From Voacanga thouarsii (lineage: Eukaryota; Streptophyta; Magnoliopsida; Gentianales; Apocynaceae): DNA of 64,000 nucleotides. The translations under genes and the position numbers were made by a program. Location of the stretch: NCBI GenBank assembly GCA_026120185.1, contig JANUWF010001109.1:2038001-2102000 (forward strand). Direction: 5' to 3'. The stretch's first letter is position 1. Each line of letters starts with the position of its first letter. Below are positions 47,108 to 58,274 of the stretch, piece by piece. The notes beneath the pieces were generated by a model, which saw only the letters and a list, made by a program, of their open reading frames with translations, was not told the origin of the DNA and made no database searches.

Positions 47108-48903
47108 TGAACCTCCGCCATTGCATATCCTCGCTCTCTTCTTGCTCTCAGAAACACAACATCACAAACCTTCGTTCAAAAGATTTTTTTTTGGCTTCGT
47201 TTCTCTCTCATTTTTTGCCTACATATCATCTTTTTTTTTTTTTTTATCACCATAAATCTTGCCACTGGAGTTTTGCGCTGAAATCACAAATCTTGGAAAT
47301 ATAGCTGGATTTTGCTACCAGAGTTTTGCTCCGAAACCACAAATATTGGAAATTGTAGCTAGGTTTTGCTGCCGGAGTTGCACGTGCATGCGAGCCACTC
47401 ACAGACAATTTTCATATAACAGGTATTTTTTTTTTATAGAAAATAGTGATTATATTATTTTGTTCATTTATTTGTTGAAATAGATATATTAGAATTTATT
47501 AAAACATTAATTATTAGATTGTGTACATATTTGTTAAATCATTGGGATTTTGTAAAATTATATTTGGTAAATTGTTGATTGATTATTGGGGTGAATTGAT
47601 ATTTTGGTCTATTTTCTATTGTGGTGAATGGGTATAAAGTGCGCAGGGTTAAGATGTGGCTCTTAAAGTGACTTTGTTTCAATTCTAGGGTACTGAATTT
47701 CATATAATAAATAAAAAATTCATTGTTAAAAATACTTTTAATAAGTTAGTTTTGACATATATAATCCTACATGTTATATAGTAAATTGTGTGAAATAACA
47801 TTATAATTTTTTTAAAAAAAATTGGAGACTAAAAGACAAAATTTCAAAAAAATAATAAATAAATTGAAAGAACCATATACAAAATTTTATTCACAATCCT
47901 TGAATTATAGGTTTTTTTTTTACTTCATAATTTAATTTATTTGTAATTTTTAGTAATAATTTTTAGTATATAATTCTTAATATTTAACAATTAAACTTTA
48001 GTTTACATAAAAAATATTTATTGTTAAAATAAATAAACATATATTTTTTCCTCAAATATATAAATATTAGAGTTTGTTCATCATTTTTTCAAACACAAAA
48101 TAAATTTAAAATGTGAAAAATACATGAATTAAAATTTTAACTTTTATTAAATTTGAGAAATTAAACAATTTCAAATAGAAATTTGAATTAAATGAAAATT
48201 TCTATTAATGAGAATTAAAACAAATGGAAGGTCAATTTTTTTTTTTTAGTTTCAATTACATATTAAATTTGAAATATAAATAGTACGTGGATAAATTTTT
48301 ATCTTGTTGAAAAAAAATATAAATTAAAAATTACAAAAAAAAAAATTAATCTAGAATATTTACAAAAAAAAATTAAACAAAAAACCTTTTTTTATCTTTC
48401 TTTGGATATAAACTATATAAAATATTATATGGCCAATTTCTTACATATAATACATTTGAACAATAAATATTTGGATTAACATAATTGCGCGTGCATGACA
48501 TAAAAACTAAAATTTGAATGACATTTATTTTTTAATTATTTATGCAGATTAATTGATATATTTGATATTAGATTATATGAAATATTATGTTATTTTTTTT
48601 TTGTTAATTTGTGCTGAATTATGACGATATTAAGTTTATACAGTAATTTTAGCCCGTGACTTACTAATTTTTTTAATAGAAAAACATTGCCAAATTTGTT
48701 TAGGTACAATGTCACTAGAATAACCTGTTAGATTGTGGTTTTATTGGGATTGCGAGATTATGCGCACTCCAAACGGTGATTTTTTTAGCGGTCTATGTCG
48801 CAAGTCATTGATCGTTAAAAATTGAGTTAATTACCTTGGTTTAGTCAAAAAAATATATACACTTCATGGATTAGACATATCTAATGTTTAGTTGCAAATA
48901 ACA
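47108..48903 (+). other. AT-rich leader or intron region of MULE 1
   Basis: No protein was recognised. From 47500 to 48880 the sequence is very AT-rich with many short A and T runs. It may hold the 5' untranslated part and an intron of the transposase gene. Confidence 0.4.
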
Positions 48904-50448
48904 ATGAGAGAAGATATTATTTTTTGTGCTGTACTAAGGTCTACAACAATTTTCATAACAGACGATGAGGATATGGAAAGCTTGTGGAACTATGCATCCA
49001 CCTTGAAGGGATAATCAATTGATCTGCATGTTCATCATGAGATCGTACAGATTCAAAATGCAAAAGCTACAAATCTTCCAGAACAACACAGCCCTACTCC
49101 CATTATAGAGTCCTTCATTGAATTAATGAATTCAGCTACTCCAGTGAACATGGCTAATATTGATTTAAATGCAACTACACATGTTTACGTCAGTAATCTT
49201 GAATATCTCCCAACTAACGATTTTCAATCCCTTTGTACTACGATAGTTCCAGATACCCCAATTGTAGGACCAAAGAATCAATACTTATCAACCTCGATAG
49301 GGTTTGTTACGCCTCCACTTCATGTTGAGGTTCAACCTATACAAATACAGCCCAACCTGCTACTGTTTTCTACTGTGGGAATAGATATCCTATTAGATAT
49401 TATCCCAATCGATGAGTGGGTTGCTTGAGAGCCCAATTGGGTAGGTGCTCCAGAGACGACTGTGGATGGTTTAGGACCAACATCTGACATTGATGGACCT
49501 GATGCGGAAGATACCCCCGATGAGGATGAGGGGGATGGTGATGCTGGAGAATAGGTTCCCGGTCTTTCTGTAATGCCACAACTTGCTAATATACCTATTG
49601 AACCAGACCAATTGTATAATCCACCGTACTCAATGCATCTTGACAAGTTGGCTACTTCTCAAGAAATGGAAAATGAATTCGATGGAACGGCGACGAGAAG
49701 CAGTCAGATGGATTTATGGTCAGAATATAATAATGACTTGAGGATTGGTATATGGTTCAGAAATAATAAAGAGTTACTTTGGAAAGTTCGATCGTGGTCT
49801 GCCAAATTGGGTTGTGAGTTTATAGCACAAGAAAGTAAAGGCGCATCCTATGTTGTCGAGTGCAAAAATTCAACTCCCCAACATCCCTATTATTGGCGAA
49901 TGCGTGAACGAAAGAAAAAATGTTGTGGACTGTGGCAACTTACTCGATGGTATGGAGAGCACATTTGTCTAGTTCGGACAATAGATAGCAACCATTGTAA
50001 CATGAGCACCAAATTTATGGCGAAACATATTGTGTCAATGATTCACAATAATCCAGAAATTAAGGTCAGCGAGATAAACAACTATATACATGATACTTTG
50101 CATTTCACTCCGTCTTACAAGAAAGGATGGAACGCGCGCAAGCATGTCATTGAAATGATTTATGGTGATTGGCCTTCTTCATTTGCATAACTGCCACAAT
50201 ATATGCAAGCCTTGCAAGATGTCAATCCAAGTAGCATAGTGGCATGGCATTTCCTACCCATGGACAGCAATGGCAGAAAGACATTTGGATATATTTTTTG
50301 GGCATTCAAGCCATGCATTGATACATTTGTTTACATGAAATTGGTGGTCAGTGTCGACGGAGCATTTTTTAGGGGTAAATACAAGGGAAAACCTTATGAT
50401 GAGAACATGTTAGCATCTCTACCTTCGTACTGTACGTATGGTCAATGA
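48904..50448 (+). pseudogene. MuDR-type transposase N-terminal part
   Basis: One reading frame runs from ATG 48904 with in-frame stops near 49012, 49426, 49552, 50188 and 50446 and no frameshift seen. An N-terminal segment (TDDEDMESLWNYAS) is followed by a linker, an acidic stretch (about 49490-49550), then a MuDR DNA-binding region with WFRNNKELLWKVRSWSAK, a zinc-type C/H pattern (WRMRERKKKCCGLWQLTRW, HICLVRT, CNMSTKFMAKHI) and YKKGWNARKH with YGDWPSSF. The DDE catalytic domain starts with VVSVDGAFFRGKYKGK, showing the first Asp, then stops: the rest of the core is missing. Confidence 0.82.
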
Positions 50449-51433
50449 ATTTAGATGTCTATCACATCTCTACTGTATTGGGAGACGATTGAGCCACATC
50501 ACCCCTATTGAGTTATGCGACAATTTGGATTGTTGCAAATAATTCTGAATGTTATTGACAAGGGGTCAAATTTGCATCAGCGGGACCTACGTACTATTAG
50601 TGTTGGATGAGATGAAGTGGATGCGCTACACCATGCTAATTAGATCAACAAACATGTTTATATTCTCACTGGACAGCCCACTTTCAGGTAAGCTGTTGTT
50701 ACGTCTGATTATTTTGTGTGGTATTGGACTCACATAAGGCAATTAATTAATAATCCTATCATACGACACCGGATCTGGCACATAAGTAATGAAGCGTCTC
50801 AGCCTGATGTATCATATGTGCAACAAGCGGTCGGAAGAATATCCGATATTGCCATGCGTACTTTGACTGCAAGTGGCATCGTCTAAATTGAATGCTGTAT
50901 GAGCCATCCAGATGATCGTATGCTGCTGATCCGATACCGCTGATTCAGCAATAAGTGCCTCAACAAGTACCGCCAATAAGGCGGGGTGGTAGACGGGTAC
51001 GTTGGCATGCTGTAGTTGTGGAAGTTCTCCCGCAGTAGTACTACTCACCGGTGCATGGAGATGAAGATGTTTATGTGCCAGGTGCTCTTGCAGCGATCGA
51101 TAATGACTATGTTCCAGTTCCGCCAGTTGCAAATGATTACGTCCCTGGTGCAGCGATTTCAGATGATCACGATAATTTCTTAACTCTGTAGCATCTAATT
51201 TTCGATCCTAGGTATGTTTCTTCGGGGGGCGAATTTGCTGTTGGGACATCTACTGAACCGTCTCGGAGACAGTATAGGCAGTTTGAGAATTATGTAGGTC
51301 CGTTGCACACTACAGATGAACAAGATGAGGGACAATTTGAAGTACATCCTCAGCAACAACCTCCGAGAAGAGTTCAACCTCAGAGGTATCGTCGAGGATT
51401 TCATTGTAGGACTAGTTTTCATACTTGGTTTTA
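50449..51433 (+). pseudogene. plant mobile domain (PMD) remnant
   Basis: The frame of the transposase head continues as IEPHHPY(stop)VMRQFGLLQ, GSNLHQRDLRT and INKHVYILTGQPTF, wording characteristic of the plant mobile domain found in MAIN/MAIL-type proteins and in some MULE and gypsy elements. After about 50945 a Pro/Gln/Arg-rich tail with an acidic stretch ends at a stop near 51433 (RRVQPQRYRRGF). Several in-frame stops are single-base changes from Arg or Gln codons. PMD proteins are linked to transposon silencing in plants; this copy is dead. Confidence 0.65.
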
Positions 51434-51445
51434 ACTATTTTATGT

Positions 51446-52366
51446 GTACGTTATTGACATTTAAAATTAATTAAAATTAATTTTTATACATATTTGCAAT
51501 TAAATTTTAGCATCCAAAATAATAAATTAAACTTTAAAAATTAAAATTAAATTTAAAGGAATTAGAAAAATAATAAATTATTATTTCAAAAATATTATGT
51601 TTAATGGATTAAAGATAAATAATAAAATAAATTAAAAAGATTAAAAATTATTGCCATTTTTTTATAATAAAAATAAATTAAGATTCAATTTTAGTATTAA
51701 TTGAGAATTAAAATAATTTAACATTTTAATAAAGATAATTGTAATTTTATATTGTGAACAGGACTAAATAAAAAAATTTATTGAATATAATCGTTTGTTA
51801 AAATAAAAAATTAAATTAAATAGAACTAAAATTACATATCTACATATAATAATATTTACGCTAACGAATTAGTGTGAAATTTTTAAAAAAAAAATTGCTA
51901 CATGTTTTTAACGTACATATTTAAAATTAATTATAATTAATTTTTATACATAAATGTAATTAAATTTTAGAATCCAAAATAATAAATTAAACTCTAAAAA
52001 TTAAAATTAAATTTAAGAAATTAGAAAAATAATAAATTATTATTTTAAAACTATTATGTTTAATGGATTAAAGATAAATAATAAAATAAATTTAAAATAT
52101 TAAAAATTATTGCCATTTTTTGCAATAAAAATAAATTAAGATTCTATTTTAGTATTAATTGAGAATTAAAATAATTTAAAAACTTAATAAAAATAACTGT
52201 GATTTTATACTGTGAACGAGACTAAATAAAAAAATTTATTGAATATAATCGTTTATTTAAATAAAAAATTAAATTAAATAGAACTAAAATTACATGTCTA
52301 CATATAATAATATTTATGTTAAAAAATTAATGTGAAATTAAAAAAAAATTGCTACAGTTTTTTGTT
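51446..52366. repeat. 460-bp tandem duplication in MULE 1
   Basis: TTAAAATTAATTAAAATTAA at 51461 and TTAAAATTAATTATAATTAA at 51921 start two aligned copies of an extremely AT-rich unit; both end in AAAAAATTGCTACA. Small indels separate the copies. Confidence 0.85.
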
Positions 52367-52451
52367 AAAGAATTCTAATGCAGAGATTGTTTGAAGAAAG
52401 TATATTTGATAAAATGCATGCAAGGTGCGATTGACGCGACAACAACAGTTG

Positions 52452-52590
52452 ACCTCGTGTTTGTTACACACGAGGTACCCGTTCGAGCATTTAATGCATT
52501 TGACGAAATTGATCGAATTTTGGGGGGTTTAGACCTTGCGTCGGTTAGACGTGAGGTTATGGCGGACCTCGTGTTTGACAGACAGGAGGT
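52452..52590. repeat. right subterminal 25-nt hairpins of MULE 1
   Basis: Three 25-nt units: 52452-52476 (arms ACCTCGTGT and ACACGAGGT, perfect, 7-nt loop), 52533-52557 (two mismatches) and 52566-52590 (one mismatch). The last two start 33 bases apart, the same spacing as the second and third left units. Confidence 0.8.
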
Positions 52591-52675
52591 CCCTCCAACG
52601 GGTATCAGATTTCGTTCCCTCTCTCAGTGCTGAATTTCAAGAAGCACCTATTTTGGTCAAAAACCCCACTCAATA

Positions 52676-53640
52676 AGAAAAGATTACTTTGGAGTCTCAT
52701 CCGAAAGAATAGAACAAGATAAAGGGGCCTAAAGAAAAGTGGTGGGTATACAAACAACTCCTTTTGAATTAGCCTGATAAGCCATCTATTCAGGCAATGC
52801 TTACATGGACCAGACATGGATAAGTTGTTTTGAAAAATTGTACTGTACAATTTACACTATATATGATACAATCTTAAAAAATTATTAGTCCACGTCAAAC
52901 AAGTCTATATTAGAATTTCCGAAAGTAAACCATGACAGTTACCCAAAAAGCCTTGGATAATAAAAAAGGCTCCACCTTCAATTTACAGCAAGATCCACCG
53001 CAGAATCAAGTTCAATCCAGATCCACTTCTCGTTTGGCAGCAACAGCAAGTCCAAATCCTAGCAAGAAAGGTCAAGGTAATTCTTCTGTTGGGTCAGTAG
53101 GATTGCAAGTTCTGATCACGAAATTATTTTGAGCAAAAGGAAGCTAGGACTCAGTTCAGGGCTCTAAGGAGCTTGAAAACGCTCCAGGAGTTCATGTGCC
53201 GATTGCTTTTCATGATTCCAGTGGGAAAAAAAAAATCCCATAAATCAGGCTCAAATTTAAGATGTTTTAGACCTTCCGCTGCTAATTGACAATACATGCT
53301 TTTGCCAACTTCCGCAGCAGCAGAAGAGCGGGACTTTACTGGAGTTCAGTTGTTGGATTCTTCAGAGTTTGCTCGGCTAGATGGTGCAGAGGTTCCAGCT
53401 TTAACGCACGCTGAGGAGGCTATTCAGTCTTTTGTTCAATGCCCTTGTGAGGTGGAAAAGCACTTACCAGATTTGCAAAAGGTTCTACAAACTCAGTTCA
53501 TATCATCTTTGCCTTTACTCCCAATTCTATTTCTACAGCCATTATTCAGCAAAATGATTTCACAATCTAAACAAATGGGAACTCTTTATTCTTCCCGCTC
53601 TGGTCATTCTTTGGGTACTTTTGCTTGAGAATTGGAAGAT
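52676..53640 (+). pseudogene. LINE 1 ORF1 tail
   Basis: Frame segments at 52932-53132 (QQDPPQNQVQSRSTSRLA, SNPSKKGQGN-like) and 53296-53628 (SSEFARLDGAEVPALTHAEE) sit between the MULE and the LINE 3' end. They lack a named domain. Assignment to the LINE rests on the zinc knuckle to the left and the 3' end to the right. Confidence 0.4.
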
Positions 53641-54513
53641 TTAACCGTACACAATTCTCAAATTGCCCAAGTTCTAGCAACATGAGGGTAATGAGGTTGA
53701 ATTGCTCAACAAGTTTTGGGATTTTTCACGGCCAACACACTAGCTAATTGATGATATCAGAATTGGAATACACAATCCAAGAAGGGCTACAAAGCATTAT
53801 TTGTTTGATTCATCTCCAACTGGTCTGATTCGCCCTGATTTTGAAGTGGAAATTCAGTGGTATACTACTCAATTAAAAAGCCATAGAGATCGCAAGGCGA
53901 AGTACACCTTTTCTCAATCCTTCAGTAAGGCTCTTGCAAAAATATTCCGATTTCTGATCTTTCGGTTGACTTGGCTGAAAATACAGTTGAGTTAATGCAA
54001 AAGCAAGAAGAAGAAAAAAGAAAGAACTGTTATCCCCACCAAACATGGCATAGCTGCTAGGCAAATTATTTGAGGTTATTGTTTGTAATATCTCTTAGGC
54101 CTCTGGCCCTTTTAATAAATTTCTTTTATCAATTAATATGTTAGGTTCTGCCTAAACCCTTACCTCTTGGTGGATTTTTAACATTAAAAAAACCCATTCA
54201 TTCCTTTATCCAAATTTGTGAGTGCTCACAGAATTTTCATAAAATGGATCGATTTTGCTATGGAATTCCGATGGGACAACTCCACTCAAAATTTCGTTAG
54301 TCATTTGAGAATGCGATCTATAACGATATTTAAAAAAAAATATATAAGTAACAGGTGACGAAATGCGACCTCAGTCTCCATTTGCAGGAATAGAAAGGAG
54401 GGTGTGCTATTTGGAGGAATATTAATGGCGAAGATAGTGGGTGCAATAAAAGAAGGTGGGGGTGTTGAGAGAAGGGTAGGTTTTTGCGTTTATAATCCTT
54501 CTTTGGATGTGTC

Positions 54514-54516
<3 letters not shown>

Positions 54517-54553
<37 letters not shown>
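54517..54553. repeat. (TC)n microsatellite
   Basis: An uninterrupted TC dinucleotide run of about 18 units inside MULE 2. Confidence 0.95.
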
Positions 54554-54557
<4 letters not shown>

Positions 54558-55099
54558 CTTGTGTTCTTTCTTGATGGTGCAACTCCATTACTGCAGGCCA
54601 GGTCCAGTCTCCATTAAAACAAAGTTTAACAGAGATTCTTAGATATAAATCCTATGAGCAGCTGCAGACAATGATGATGTGATTTTGCCGAGTGTTGGGC
54701 TTTGTGTTCACTGCTTCTGATCAACTTAATTGTCCTGTACCAACCTCTCAATCTCATTATATTCAGAGAGGGGACTGTGTATTTAGTAGAGGTCATTTTC
54801 CAAGCTTCATTTTTTGTTGGCCTGTTTTGGGGTTATTAAGAAGAGACTTTCCGTCTTTGAATACTCGGTTGCCTTTGTTTTCTCTCCGGTAATGGTTTTC
54901 TAGTCTTCTCCGGAATTTCTGTGAAATGGGGCCATTTCCATTCGGAATTCCGGTAGAGGGGGTATCTCAGCCGAAATTCCTAAAGTAGGGTGTAGTCGCA
55001 TTCACGGAACGTGACCTCATCGCAATTTTTTTTTTTTTTTTAAAGTGGCCGATAAGGAATGCGACCTCAGCCAATTTTTTTTTTTTTTTAATTGTGCAA

Positions 55100-55855
55100 C
55101 CTTGACCCAATCTAAACAAAAGCCAAGTAAGACATCCTTGGAAGAATGCCATCTCAGCGGTTGCCAGCAAAACTCCTGAAATAGCCTTATCAAGAACCTC
55201 CACACATTGGGTCCTTGCAGAATATGAAATGGGAATCATACACATCACTTGTTCTGTTATGCCACCAGAGTCAGATGTGATGAGGTAATACAAAACCCAG
55301 AAAAAACCATGCATTGAGATATGAAGTCTAGAAGACCTGCAACTCCAGAGACAATGGAATTTCCTATTGAAAGCATGAGCTTTGCACTGCCACCAAGAAT
55401 AGATTTACTACTCACTAGAACTTGTTGCATCACATCTAACCCTTGAAGAGCGAAACCTTTTGCCTTCTCAACCAAATCCTCCCGAGTAATCAGTAGTTCC
55501 CTGAAAAGTGCATCCACCTCCGTGTATATTTGACCCCATTCACGATCCTTAACCCTTCTCTTCAAAACTCAATATTTTGTCAGTATATGGAGAAGGGGTA
55601 GTCAAAACTGTAGATGGCTCAGAAGAGTTCATAGCCGGTGTTACTGCAAATTGTTTGAGCCCAATAACAAACTCAGTCATGTTATACTGCATTGCCAGAC
55701 TATCAATTTGGTCAAACACGGTTTCATAGAATTGGGTACTATACCTATCCATCATTCTAGCCACGTCATTTTCATCCATCCATTTCTTAACACCAATTTT
55801 CTCAACATAATTACTCTCCTCTACATGGGATTTCAGTGCAAAAAATTTGGCTGAG
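55100..55855 (-). pseudogene. captured fragment of a TMEM245-like (AI-2E family) gene
   Basis: Minus-strand reading gives about 250 codons: [88 protein letters not shown], then after a frame change [40 protein letters not shown] and [11 protein letters not shown] recognise this as the loop and transmembrane part of the plant TMEM245-like membrane protein. Two single-base frameshifts (near 55560 and 55320) interrupt it. The match ends at LLFRL followed by GGTCAAGG, compatible with an intron donor. No start or full-length gene is present. Confidence 0.65.
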
Positions 55856-55908
55856 CTTGAATGCGACCTCAAGATTGGCCACTTTTAAAAAAAAAAAAAA
55901 ATTGCTAT

Positions 55909-56053
55909 GAGGTCGCATTTCGTGAATGCGAGTCGCATTCACGGAATGCGACCTCCCTACTTTATGTGACCACATTTTAATAGGTCGCATTCCGTGAATG
56001 CGACCTCCCTACTTTAGGAATTCCTGCGACCTCCCTACTTTAGGAATTCCGGC
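55909..56053. repeat. palindromes and direct repeat in the right end of MULE 3
   Basis: An inverted repeat with 23-nt arms spans 55909-55955 (GAGGTCGCATTTCGTGAATG against its complement, one mismatch). A second palindrome, GGTCGCATTC with a 3-nt loop and GAATGCGACC, is at 55983-56005. TGCGACCTCCCTACTTTAGG then occurs twice in tandem to 56053. Confidence 0.85.
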
Positions 56054-56394
56054 TGAGGCACCCCCTCTGCAGAAATTCCGAATGGAAATGGCCCCATTTC
56101 ACGGAAATTCCGAGTCTTCTCAGTTTCATTTTCTTTTCTCCTCTCTTTGGCATTGAATGAAATGGACACTGCTCTTAGAAGGAAGAAAGAGTTCTCATCT
56201 CTTCTTCCTTTTCTTCTACCATTCTTTTTTTCACAGGTCGCATTGACGAAATGAGACCTGTTATTTATATATTTTTTTTAAAATATCACCATAGGTCGCA
56301 TTCTAATTTTATGCTCACTAAAAACGGAATTCCGAGTGAAGCTACCCCATTATCGGAATTTCATAGCAAAATCGACCCATTTTACGGAAATTCT

Positions 56395-56618
56395 GAGTGC
56401 TCAATAGGCTTAATTTCGTTAGCGCAAGACCAAGTCAAACTCAAGCTTCATTATAATTTATATCTCGATGTTATTTAGCCCCTGTTATAACTCAACGAAA
56501 TAAGTCTTAAAAAAAGCGATATAGTACCATTGAAGCCATCTTGTTTTGTATCCTCTTATTGTTCTTACAATCAACAACTGCCAACAGCTCCCCCTTGGTC
56601 CTGGGAGTGGGTTTTGGA
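56395..56618. other. unassigned sequence between MULE 2 and LINE 2
   Basis: No clear feature. It probably belongs to the LINE copy that continues to the right, but no RT motif is readable here. Confidence 0.3.
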
Positions 56619-56654
56619 GGTTGAAAAATAGCAGAGGACAATATATGTGTTGAA

Positions 56655-56912
56655 TACAATCGAGGATATATTTCCTTTTGGTATGATGACTGGGCTTCTA
56701 TAGGTTGCTTAGCAAATCTGGACTCCAGCATTTCTTCTCCTTCTCTTTTGGTTAAGGAGTGTGTGGAGAATGGATTTTGGAGGGCTGATTTTACATTGTC
56801 CATACTAGACTCCCCACTAGCCTTGTCATGTTCTCTCCATCATGCATCCTCTGGCAGCTTCTGGGATGGATGACGGACTAATATGGAAAGGTACTACTGC
56901 TGGTATCTTCTC
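56655..56912 (+). pseudogene. LINE 2 ORF2 C-terminal part, left piece
   Basis: The SFWYDDW motif is a signature of plant L1 ORF2 downstream of the RT. The ORF breaks at a TGA near 56870 before DGLIWKGTTAGIF resumes in another frame. The copia insertion follows at 56913. Confidence 0.7.
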
Positions 56913-57765
56913 TGTTAGTGAATTAAGGTACCTACGAGCATAGACAGGCAACTCAACTGAATTGAACAAGCACCGCCTATACCCGACCAGGGCTCTAACA
57001 ATTGCAATTATCAAATATCAACAATGCCGGCAAGGCCACACAGTCCAAACGTAATGTAACTAGACAGAATTCACACTTAATAAACAAATCAATAGTATAC
57101 CTGATTGACTTGCTCGCGGTTCTACCAGAATGTACCTAGCGCTGGCACTCTTCTGGACAAGTTGCGCTGCAACGTATCGTATCGTCGACCGAATCACCAG
57201 CCTAATACCGGTTTGCCTTCAAGAAGCTATTCGCCCCACTCCGGTGCGATGGGTACAACGACTCTTCTTGCAGGATAAGACGGTCTCGCATCACCGTTGA
57301 CGCACACCAACCGTGATCACCTCGAAAATCCCTCGCTCGCCGGTCCCGATAAGGCAAAATTATGGATCGTGGAGAGAGAATCGAAGCGGCGAATTTTCTT
57401 GCAAGAAGCAAAAAAACATGAAAAGGGGTTCTCCCTAATGGCGGCTCTGTTCCCCTTTTAATGTCGCCTTAGGAAAATTAAAACCCAATTCGGATTAGGA
57501 AGTCCTAATTCCTTTACCGCATTTTATGTTTCCTATTCCTTTTCAAGTTAGAGTTAATTAATTGGGCCAAATAAAAGTAGAAGATCGTGAAAACATGGCC
57601 CAAGCCCAACTTTAACAATATTTAATTATGGATTCCCACCATGAAAATGGCTTCTACCACAATCAAAACAATCTCTAACATGTCAAGAACAATTCCCATT
57701 AATTGTTTTAGGCTAACTAATCATGAGTTAAAAATTATTAACTCCCAAAGTTGCCATTTTCAACA
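56913..57765 (-). repeat. 3' LTR of element H
   Basis: The left copy, beginning TGTTAGTGAATTAAGG and ending TTTTCAACA on the plus strand. It contains dispersed CG-containing motifs such as TCGTCGACC. Confidence 0.95.
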
Positions 57766-57780
57766 ATCCCCCACAAATCC

Positions 57781-58274
57781 ATAGTTAAAGACTATTCAGG
57801 ATTCACATAATCTGCTTTCGATAATGGTACCTTCCGGTTTGAACCACTACCTAAGTTATCCAACTTATGCCCCCACAGAACAGTATGGACTTAAGCCTTG
57901 AATCTGAACCTTGAATGTGATGGCGTCCATTGGTAACAACAAACTATCGGCTATGGAGATAATCTTTAGGGTTGACACGTTATGGCCATGTGTCCTGATC
58001 CTGTCTCATGAGTGTATTCAGAGAAAACCCAATTCCCTTTAGTTGCGGCCACACAACAACACTCACATAGTTGGCGATCTCCAAGGATGGATCGCTAGCA
58101 TCCCGTCTAAAAGACTTGATCCCATTCGTAGTCAAAACTCTTACTTATTGCAGTAAACGCACCACAAAGCTCAGTGGAAATGACCTAGATACAAAAGTAT
58201 CGTAATTGGTGCCGTATTCACTCAAACAACCTTGTTTATACCACATTGAACCGCCTTGCGGGATCTCCACTTGG
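57781..58274 (-). other. 3' untranslated region of element H
   Basis: About 500 bp between the end of RNase H and the polypurine tract with no recognised protein. Such a region is common in copia elements. Confidence 0.6.

Larger units (their letters stand above)
46746..52666 (+). mobile_element. MULE 1 carrying transposase and plant mobile domain remnants
   Basis: Perfect 9-bp TSDs CACTCAATA lie at 46737-46745 and 52667-52675. The ends are inverted repeats: TTGACCAAAATAGGCAC on the left and its near-complement GTGCCTATTTTGGTCAA-like CACCTATTTTGGTCAA on the right, extending through GAAATTCAG. Length is 5921 bp. It contains a promoter-like region, a MuDR-type transposase N-terminus, a plant mobile domain, an AT-rich tandem duplication and subterminal hairpins. 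Confidence 0.92.
46677..54125 (+). mobile_element. LINE 1 remnant, split by a MULE
   Basis: Left of the MULE (46660-46745) the plus strand encodes IYYEDVPQ and CNSVGHDKTDC, the end of a plant LINE ORF1 with its CCHC knuckle. Right of it (52676-53630) an ORF1-like tail continues (KGPKEKWWVYKQ, and later a Q/S-rich low-complexity region). Near 54080-54115 GGCCTCTGGCCCTTTTAATAA resembles the 3' untranslated end of plant L1-type LINEs. ORF2 (endonuclease and RT) is not seen, so the copy is internally deleted or a short derivative. The first knuckle cysteine is changed to serine. Confidence 0.55.
54911..56112. mobile_element. Pack-MULE (MULE 3) inside MULE 2
   Basis: Perfect 9-bp TSDs AGTCTTCTC lie at 54902-54910 and 56113-56121. 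Inverted ends CGGAATTTCTGTGAAATGG and CGGAATTTCCGTGAAATGG extend through GGCCATTTCCATTCGGAATT. The TIRs resemble those of MULE 2, so the two belong to one family. The interior has no transposase but a host-like gene fragment on the minus strand, bordered by poly(T)/poly(A) tracts. Confidence 0.9.
54230..56394. mobile_element. MULE 2, host of a nested Pack-MULE
   Basis: TSDs GAGTGCTCA lie at 54220-54228 and 56395-56403. The terminal inverted repeats are long (about 170 bp), starting AGAATTTTCATAAAATGG on the left and AGAATTTCCGTAAAATGG on the right complement. Without the inner element it is about 950 bp. It contains a (TC)n tract and a short coding-looking stretch (54560-54890, EILRYKSYEQLQT) of unknown origin that could be captured sequence. 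Confidence 0.8.
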
